11,178 nt of DNA from an uncultured Eubacteriales bacterium (GTDB lineage: Bacteria; Bacillota; Clostridia; Oscillospirales; CAG-272). The stretch covers positions 1-11,178 of the forward strand of contig CAJLXA010000052.1 in NCBI GenBank assembly GCA_905210485.1. Reading direction: 5' to 3'. The translations under genes and the position numbers were made by a program. A model generated the notes under the pieces. The model saw only the letters and a program-made list of their open reading frames with translations. It searched no databases and had not been told where the DNA came from. Position 1 is the stretch's first letter, and each line of letters opens with the position of its first letter. Below, piece by piece: positions 5,954 to 11,178 of the stretch.

Positions 5954-7705
5954 TCAGCGATCCCATGCGAGAAGAACCGCCTCACCGCTTTCGACGATGC
6001 GGTCATTCCAGGAGAATGTTGTATCCGAGAGATTGTAAAGCAGGGTATAACGTTTGCGGTTGGCGGCTACGCAGGAAACGGCGCGAACGCCTTCCGGCAG
6101 AGCGTCAAGCGTAAGAAAAGTTTCGGACAATGCGCGTGTACGGCGGATACCGCCGACAGCCGCGGCGGCGGCAACGCGATACAGCAATTGATTTTTTTCG
6201 GCAAACGTATCGGATAGCGGCGATACCGCGATATGTACGTCGCCACCGCCTGTAACTTCAAGCGTCATAGGCGCGTCGGCGACGATTCCCAATTTGTCTT
6301 CTATATTGATATAGCGGCCGCAGTTCTGCGCGGACGGTTTCGGGGAGATATGCTTTTTTACGTCATCGTAGTAAAAAAGCCGTTTTGCTTCGGTGGGGGG
6401 AAGAGAGTAGGAAAGGGCAGAGGCAGAGGCGATGTTTGCGGGCAGGGCGGCGTGCGCTTCCTCCAGAATCAGAACGGTCTCGTCGTCGGGCAGAATGGCC
6501 ATGGCGAAGGCGCTTCTTGCCGCACAGGGGGCGATATGATCGTCGGAGAAAGGGAGATCGCCGATATGAAACGTCGTTTCGCCGTATACGAGAAAACCGC
6601 CTTTGTATGTGAGCATATTATGGCGTTCGGGACGGCATAGCGTGCGACCGTCCGCAAAGACGATATGATTGAAAAGCGGTTCGGAATGGAGAAAATCCGC
6701 GCAATCCGTCGGATAGAATCCGAGAAACGGCGCGTTATCCTCCCGATAAACAAAGCCGGCTGTGCGTTGTTTTCCGGAGAGAAAAGCGAAATGGCCGTGT
6801 TCATCCTCGGCAGGATAAGATAAAGGCGAAGGTGCGGCTTCTTTGTCGCCGGTTACGCATGCTTCGGAAATAACAGCGGCGACGGCGGCGCGCGCCGCAA
6901 GGAAAATGCCGCGGTAAGTCAGGAGGGACGATCCTGTCACGGAAAGGCGGCGGAGCAATTCGCTCTCCGAAAAACCGGCATATGCGGGAACATGACGGCA
7001 TAATGCAATGGCGGCAAGTTCCGGCGAAATACGGTCATCGCTATAAAAAAACGGATAGGCAATTCCGCTTGTCAGCAGGGCGTTACGGTAACGCGGCAGG
7101 ACAGGCAGAAGCGCCCGGATAACCGGCATAGCCGTATCCGTGTCGCAAAAGGCGAGCAGATTAAGAAGCATGGTAATCGCGCGGTAAATATCGGGATCGA
7201 AAAGGGAATCGTTATCTTCCGTTATAACGGAGGAAAACAGAGGAGACGTGTTGCTTTCGGAAAACAGGACATCGGAAAAAACGGAAAGAAGGGAAAGAAC
7301 GGTCGCAGACGCGTTTGCCGATGCCTTTTCGTTACAGCGTTTTACACAAAGCCGTATTTGTTCGCGCAGGAATTGCACTTCAGGCGCTTTTTCATGGAAG
7401 GTCAGGCCGGTATAAAAGGGAACGGCGAGGGCAAGAAAACAATAAAGATCCTCTTCTGTCATGGGAGGGAGAACAGGTGCGGAGGCGATGGAAGCGAAAT
7501 ACTCACCGTATCGGTTTATTGCCGAAATTGCAAATTCTGATTGACATTTATCCTGATTTTTCGACAAAGAAGACCGGAGAGCCACTGCATAAAAAAGATA
7601 GGCGTCGGCAATACGGAGGCATGGCGGGACAAGGCCGGGAGACGTACGGAAATTTGCCGCCGCATCAAGGATACGGGATAGCGTATTATCGGGATCCGTG
7701 GGCAT
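5954..7705 (-). CDS. Unrecognised 583-residue protein, helical N-terminal half and beta-rich C-terminal half
   Basis: I do not recognise this family with confidence. Residues 1 to about 290 are predicted almost entirely helical with repeated hydrophobic helices (for example 30-48, 86-100, 136-147, 175-186, 265-282). Residues about 305-583 are beta-rich with many aromatic and glycine turns (GFVYREDNAPFLGFYP, LTYKGGFLVYGETTFHIGDL), ending in YTLLYNLSDTTFSWNDRIV. A helical N-half followed by a beta-sandwich C-half is the layout of heparinase II/III-type polysaccharide lyases and some alpha/alpha-barrel glycosidases, but I cannot point to a catalytic motif. There is no signal peptide or membrane span, so it is probably cytoplasmic. 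ATG 7705 has AGGAG about eight bases upstream and lies 17 bases after the hslO stop, so it is the last gene of the string. Confidence 0.6.
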   Translation of the reverse strand: MPTDPDNTLSRILDAAANFRTSPGLVPPCLRIADAYLFYAVALRSSLSKNQDKCQSEFAISAINRYGEYFASIASAPVLPPMTEEDLYCFLALAVPFYTGLTFHEKAPEVQFLREQIRLCVKRCNEKASANASATVLSLLSVFSDVLFSESNTSPLFSSVITEDNDSLFDPDIYRAITMLLNLLAFCDTDTAMPVIRALLPVLPRYRNALLTSGIAYPFFYSDDRISPELAAIALCRHVPAYAGFSESELLRRLSVTGSSLLTYRGIFLAARAAVAAVISEACVTGDKEAAPSPLSYPAEDEHGHFAFLSGKQRTAGFVYREDNAPFLGFYPTDCADFLHSEPLFNHIVFADGRTLCRPERHNMLTYKGGFLVYGETTFHIGDLPFSDDHIAPCAARSAFAMAILPDDETVLILEEAHAALPANIASASALSYSLPPTEAKRLFYYDDVKKHISPKPSAQNCGRYINIEDKLGIVADAPMTLEVTGGGDVHIAVSPLSDTFAEKNQLLYRVAAAAAVGGIRRTRALSETFLTLDALPEGVRAVSCVAANRKRYTLLYNLSDTTFSWNDRIVESGEAVLLAWDR

Positions 7706-7722
7706 GACAGGTTCTCCTTTTG

Positions 7723-8607
7723 TTATTTCAGTCCGAGCGCACGCTCGTCAAAGTCGTAATGGCTGTTACAGAAACGGCAGTCGCAGGTCAGAATCCGCGG
7801 TTTTTCCTCCGCAGTCTGTTCGTCGAAAAGCGTGCGCAGATCTTTTTCTCCGACTTTCAGAAGCGCCTGTTTCATGCGCTCGCGCGAACAGGTGCAACGG
7901 TATTCGACGGTAAGTTCGTCGAATAGGTCGTACGGTATATCTGCCAAGGCAATGTCGGCAATTTCGCGGAGCGATTTTCCGTCGGCGAGATATGAGGAGA
8001 TTCCGGCGAGCGCGGCCGTGTTTTCCTCCAGTTTTTTGACGGTTTCCTCCGCGGCGAAAGGCAGGAGCTGTATGAGGAGACCGCCGGCCGCAAGACATTC
8101 GCCCGACGGCAGAATACGGACGCCGAGCGCCGTGACGGTAGGAATCTGTTCGCTTTCGGCGAAATACTCCGTGACATCTTCGGCAATTTCCCCGCTGATG
8201 AGGTTGACGGTACCGGTCATCGGCGTTCCGCTTCCGGTATCGCGCACGACGTACAGACTGCCGCGCCCTACTGCCGCGCCGACATCAAGTTTGCCGTTCT
8301 TTTTGCGGGGCGGATCGGCTTTGGGATTTTCAATATAGCCGCGGACGTTGCCGTAATAATCGGAAACGGCAAGAAGTTTCCCGGCAGGGCCTTCTCCGTT
8401 TATCCCGATCGTCAGGGAATCGTTTTTTTCACCTTGCAGACTGCCGATCATGGAAGCGGCCGTCAGAAGGCGACCGAGCGCGGCGCCTGCCGTCGGTGCG
8501 GTTTGATGGATCGCGATAGCGCGATTGACGACGGCGCAGGAATCCATGACCAGAATACGTGCGCTTCCGTCATGCGTCATACCGCGCAGAATTTTGGATT
8601 CGTTCAT
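7723..8607 (-). CDS. hslO: Hsp33 redox-regulated holdase chaperone
   Basis: A 294-residue cytoplasmic chaperone that is activated by oxidation and holds unfolding proteins during oxidative and heat stress. The N-terminal folding core (about 1-180) carries family text such as HQTAPTAGAALGRLLTAASM and AVSDYYGNVRGYIENP. The C-terminal redox switch has the zinc cysteines CTC (238 and 240) in YRCTCSRERM, then CRFC (277 and 280) in CDCRFCNSHY. An extra Cys275 sits two residues before the second pair. The gap between the cysteine pairs is 36 residues, slightly longer than the roughly 30 usual in the family. ATG 8607 is preferred over GTG 8616 because GGGAG lies about eight bases before the ATG. It follows the methyltransferase by about 40 bases and precedes the 583-residue gene by 17. 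Confidence 0.96.
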   Translation of the reverse strand: MNESKILRGMTHDGSARILVMDSCAVVNRAIAIHQTAPTAGAALGRLLTAASMIGSLQGEKNDSLTIGINGEGPAGKLLAVSDYYGNVRGYIENPKADPPRKKNGKLDVGAAVGRGSLYVVRDTGSGTPMTGTVNLISGEIAEDVTEYFAESEQIPTVTALGVRILPSGECLAAGGLLIQLLPFAAEETVKKLEENTAALAGISSYLADGKSLREIADIALADIPYDLFDELTVEYRCTCSRERMKQALLKVGEKDLRTLFDEQTAEEKPRILTCDCRFCNSHYDFDERALGLK

Positions 8608-8649
8608 TATTTTCACTCCCGTAATATGTAGTAAAATGTAATTATATAG

Positions 8650-9420
8650 TTACATTTGCGGCTTTATGGCGCGTGCTGTATAATAAAGGCGAAGGCTCGT
8701 ATCGGTGGGTTCCGTACCGTTTATATCCTGTGCCACGGAGAGAAGTTCAAATCCGCTTTCGCGCAAAAGACGGCGGACGGTTGCGTCCTTGTACATTTTT
8801 TCACGTTGCCATTCCTCGGAACGGCGGTAGAGGCCGTTTCTTTCTCGGGTAAAAAGCGTGATGGAAAAATCGCACAAGCCGCTTTTTTCGTGGTAGGCAT
8901 TCTGCCATGCGCAGACGGTTGCGCCGCATTCGTAAAGATAGGCGCGGTCGCCGTACACGGTGCGGAATTTATATTCACTGTTGAGATCAAAGAGGAAGAG
9001 ACCGTCCGGTGCGAGATAGTTGTGAACAAGGGATAGCGTTTTTCTGAAATCGGCGGTTGTTGTCAGGTGGTTCATGCCGTCGAGACAACAGACAACGGCG
9101 TCTACGGTTCCGTAAAGTTCAAATGCGGTCATGTCCTGGCAAAGATAAAGTATCTTCCCGTAAAATCCCTCCCGCATGCTTCTTTTCTGCGCGGCGTCGA
9201 GCATTTCGGGGCAGTTATCCACCCCGGTCATGTCATAGCCGCGGCGGGCAAGCGCGAGGGTCATACTGCCCGTACCGCAACCGAGGTCAAGTACGAGTGA
9301 TGTTTTTGTTTTTTCGTAACGGCGGAATTCCGATACGTAGAAATCCGCCCATTTCTCGTAATCAACGCTTCCGTTAATGGCGTCGTAGAAGGGGGCGAGA
9401 AGCGAGTAAATGGAATTCAT
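8650..9420 (-). CDS. Class I SAM-dependent methyltransferase
   Basis: A 256-residue protein with the Rossmann-like methyltransferase fold. Motif I is VLDLGCGTGS (about 43-52), followed by the acidic Asp68 in MTGVD that binds the SAM ribose. The post-motif region is DAVVCCLDGMNHL. A C-terminal lobe has RRSEEWQREKMY and SGFELLSVAQD. The N-terminus (YSLLAPFYDAIN) is typical of small-molecule methyltransferases of the Methyltransf_25/11 type. Substrate cannot be inferred. Its ATG overlaps the helicase stop as ATGA, and GAGGT lies about eleven bases upstream within the helicase gene, so translation is probably coupled. It is full length for the family. Confidence 0.93.
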   Translation of the reverse strand: MNSIYSLLAPFYDAINGSVDYEKWADFYVSEFRRYEKTKTSLVLDLGCGTGSMTLALARRGYDMTGVDNCPEMLDAAQKRSMREGFYGKILYLCQDMTAFELYGTVDAVVCCLDGMNHLTTTADFRKTLSLVHNYLAPDGLFLFDLNSEYKFRTVYGDRAYLYECGATVCAWQNAYHEKSGLCDFSITLFTRERNGLYRRSEEWQREKMYKDATVRRLLRESGFELLSVAQDINGTEPTDTSLRLYYTARAIKPQM

Positions 9421-11178
9421 GATTCAGTGACCTCACAAAAATTATGACGGAGAATACGGTCAACGACCTCGTCGGGGGCCAGTCGGTCGGCGGCGTAGGC
9501 ACGCCGCAGGAGCGCCGGCGGGATATAGTCGTCGAATTTATCATAGATCGGCATTTCGTCTTTTCCGATAAGACTTTCGGGATCAATGCCTTCCTTTTTC
9601 AGTTTATTGGCAATCTTCGGAAACAGTTGCGTAGCCGTGGCCTTTGTGGCCTTGAAAGTGATGAAGCAGCACCCCTCGCTTTCCACATCGGCGATGCCCA
9701 GTTCCGCGGCGTATTTTTTCAGGAAACGGCGCAGGGTGCGGAAAGCACGCGTACCGAGCCAGGGGAAAAGAACATAACTCTGGCCGCCGATCGGAATAAG
9801 GAGATGTTTGTCCATGCCGGTGTTTTTCGAAAGATGGCGCGCTTTGTCCAAACGCTTGGCGGCGTTCGGCAAAAGATAAGGGTAACGTTTTTCCGAGAGG
9901 AGTACTTCCCGCATTTTTTCGAGAACACGCGTATGGATCTCGCCGCTGTCGCCCGGCCACGAAATTTCCATTTTACCTTCCACGGCGGTGACGAATACAA
10001 GGCGGCGCGACATGTCGAGTTCGTTCACTTCCCACACGCGCCCGGCAAGGGCAAAACGGTCGCCGACGGGCGGCGGATTGGTTATGGTTCCGATCTCGTC
10101 GGAACCGCAACGGACGGTGTAATCTTCGCTGTCTTTGAACACGGCGTAAAAACGGAAATTGTTTGTCAGACGTTCGCCGGCAAGCCCGACGATAAGTCCC
10201 TTTTCTTCGGTCATTTCCAGATAATCGTTTTCCACCATGGAGAGGAGAAGCGCGCGGTAGTCCTCCCGGTCAAGATGAGACAGCGGCGGCAGGGATAAGA
10301 CGCGTTCGGCAAGGGCGCGCGGCGTAAGTTCGCCGGAAGAGGCAAGGATGGACAGCGTTTGGTGAAAGGCAAGAGAAAAGGGCAGTTTTTTTTCGCGCGG
10401 CGGTTCGATAAAACGTTCGCCCGTATACAGTTCGACAAGCGCGATACCGCGGAGAAGCCCCCACGGGATCAGGTTCGGAAGAGGTGTGTTCGGAAGCGGC
10501 ATCTCTTCACGGAAAAGCATGATCATTTCGGGAGGATCGCCCCGTCTTCCGCTGCGGCCGAGGCGTTGCAGAAAGCCGGAGACCGTCGTCGGTGCGTCGA
10601 CCTGCGCCACACGTTCAAGACGTCCGATGTCGATGCCGAGTTCCATGGTGACCGTGGCGCAGGTCACGGCGCGGGTGACGCTTTCGTCTTTCATGATGCG
10701 CTCCGCGTCTTCGCGCAGCGCGGCGGACAGGTTGCCGTGGTGGATATGGAAAATATCGTCTTCGCCGCGTTTGCCGGCGATCTGGCGTAATGTGGCCGTC
10801 ACATATTCGGTTTCCTCACGGGAATTGGAAAACACAAGCGATTTTTTGTCTTTTACGGCGGCGTAGAGAAATTCATATCCGGCGTCGATGGCGGCGCGCT
10901 CCTTATTTTCTTTTGCCGGCGCCTTTTTCGGCGCATTTATTTCAGCGCCCTGCGCGGCGTCCGCCGCCATCAGGGAAGCGGCGTTTGCCGCCGCGTCGGC
11001 TGTCGCCTGATCGCGCGCGGCATCGCCTATATAGAAATGTTCCATACCAATCCGCCAGCGCAATTTTTCCGGCGTCGGCCGCGGACAGGCCGTGGGGCGG
11101 CCGGTGCCTGCGCCGAGCCATGCCGCGGCGCGGTCAGGTTCGCCCACCGTGGCGGAAAGGCCGATGCGGCGGGGGGGG
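9417..11178 (-). CDS. Lhr-type DEAD/DEAH-box helicase, 5' end outside the window
   Basis: The C-terminal part (about 586 codons) of a large superfamily 2 ATP-dependent helicase. The frame is open to the window edge and begins with motif III in RRIGLSATVGEPDR. The RecA2 domain follows: LVFSNSREETEYV (motif IV), HIHHGNLSAALRE, and CATVTMELGIDIGRLERVAQVDAP (motif V region). LQRLGRSGRRG is motif VI. Then come a winged-helix region and the Lhr-core beta domain (IGTITNPPPVGDRFALAGRVWEV). These features match Lhr-like DNA-repair helicases, which unwind DNA from the 3' side; motifs I and II lie outside. An alanine-rich linker (about 10893-11021) separates motif III from motif IV. The stop overlaps the methyltransferase start. 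The family is sure; the precise subgroup is less so. Confidence 0.92.
   Translation of the reverse strand, partial: PPRRIGLSATVGEPDRAAAWLGAGTGRPTACPRPTPEKLRWRIGMEHFYIGDAARDQATADAAANAASLMAADAAQGAEINAPKKAPAKENKERAAIDAGYEFLYAAVKDKKSLVFSNSREETEYVTATLRQIAGKRGEDDIFHIHHGNLSAALREDAERIMKDESVTRAVTCATVTMELGIDIGRLERVAQVDAPTTVSGFLQRLGRSGRRGDPPEMIMLFREEMPLPNTPLPNLIPWGLLRGIALVELYTGERFIEPPREKKLPFSLAFHQTLSILASSGELTPRALAERVLSLPPLSHLDREDYRALLLSMVENDYLEMTEEKGLIVGLAGERLTNNFRFYAVFKDSEDYTVRCGSDEIGTITNPPPVGDRFALAGRVWEVNELDMSRRLVFVTAVEGKMEISWPGDSGEIHTRVLEKMREVLLSEKRYPYLLPNAAKRLDKARHLSKNTGMDKHLLIPIGGQSYVLFPWLGTRAFRTLRRFLKKYAAELGIADVESEGCCFITFKATKATATQLFPKIANKLKKEGIDPESLIGKDEMPIYDKFDDYIPPALLRRAYAADRLAPDEVVDRILRHNFCEVTES

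Noticed and set aside
6233..6640. 135-codon + strand frame
   Set aside because: It is antisense to the 583-residue gene; composition is typical of a shadow frame.
7832..8338. 168-codon + strand frame
   Set aside because: It is antisense to hslO, Ser/Arg-rich shadow text.
9444..10298. 284-codon + strand frame
   Set aside because: It is antisense to the helicase, whose frame has clear motifs; long antisense frames are expected in this GC-richer stretch.

Overview
The window reads as a Bacillota (Firmicutes) genome fragment, most likely from an uncultured Clostridia-type gut or anaerobe lineage. The basis is a Gram-positive-style 23S rRNA, strong AGGAGG-type ribosome binding sites, a textbook sigma-A promoter, T-tailed hairpin terminators, a redox-regulated Hsp33 and an XRE/DUF3169 pair. 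No genus can be named from sequence alone. The right edge ends in eight G's, which looks like a contig end.

Layout: (1) 1-913 is the 3' third of a 23S rRNA gene on +, with a hairpin at its very end and no recognisable 5S gene after it. (2) 1045-2118 (+) is an intact two-domain SGNH/GDSL hydrolase, followed by three palindromes, the last a T-tailed terminator. (3) 2335-3908 is a decayed locus. A FAD-dependent oxidoreductase remnant (-) lacks its nucleotide-binding N-terminus and carries two opposite frameshifts. It abuts head to head the DNA-binding half of an AraC-type regulator (+). One deletion spanning the 5' halves of two divergent genes and their shared promoter explains both truncations. 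(4) 4109-5511 (-) is a compact operon: XRE repressor, six-helix DUF3169-type membrane protein, and a small membrane-anchored protein with a predicted Sm-like beta domain. It is read from a consensus promoter that sits among TTGTC-type operator repeats and ends at a good terminator. (5) 5605-5953 is a spacer with a strong bidirectional terminator and a possible gene remnant. (6) 5954-11178 (-) is a closely spaced gene string: large Lhr-type DEAD/DEAH helicase (5' end outside), SAM methyltransferase (ATGA overlap), Hsp33 (hslO), and an unrecognised 583-residue protein.

How they fit: the SGNH hydrolase, the oxidoreductase remnant and the AraC remnant suggest a former carbohydrate-utilisation locus beside the rRNA gene, of which only the hydrolase remains intact (inference). 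The XRE trio looks like a self-regulated membrane module. The helicase-methyltransferase-hslO-583 aa string looks like one housekeeping transcription unit with a stress-chaperone component. I found no CRISPR array, tRNA, insertion sequence or clearly new multi-gene system. The most informative signals are the head-to-head deletion scar, the operator-rich XRE promoter and the unassigned 583-residue gene.
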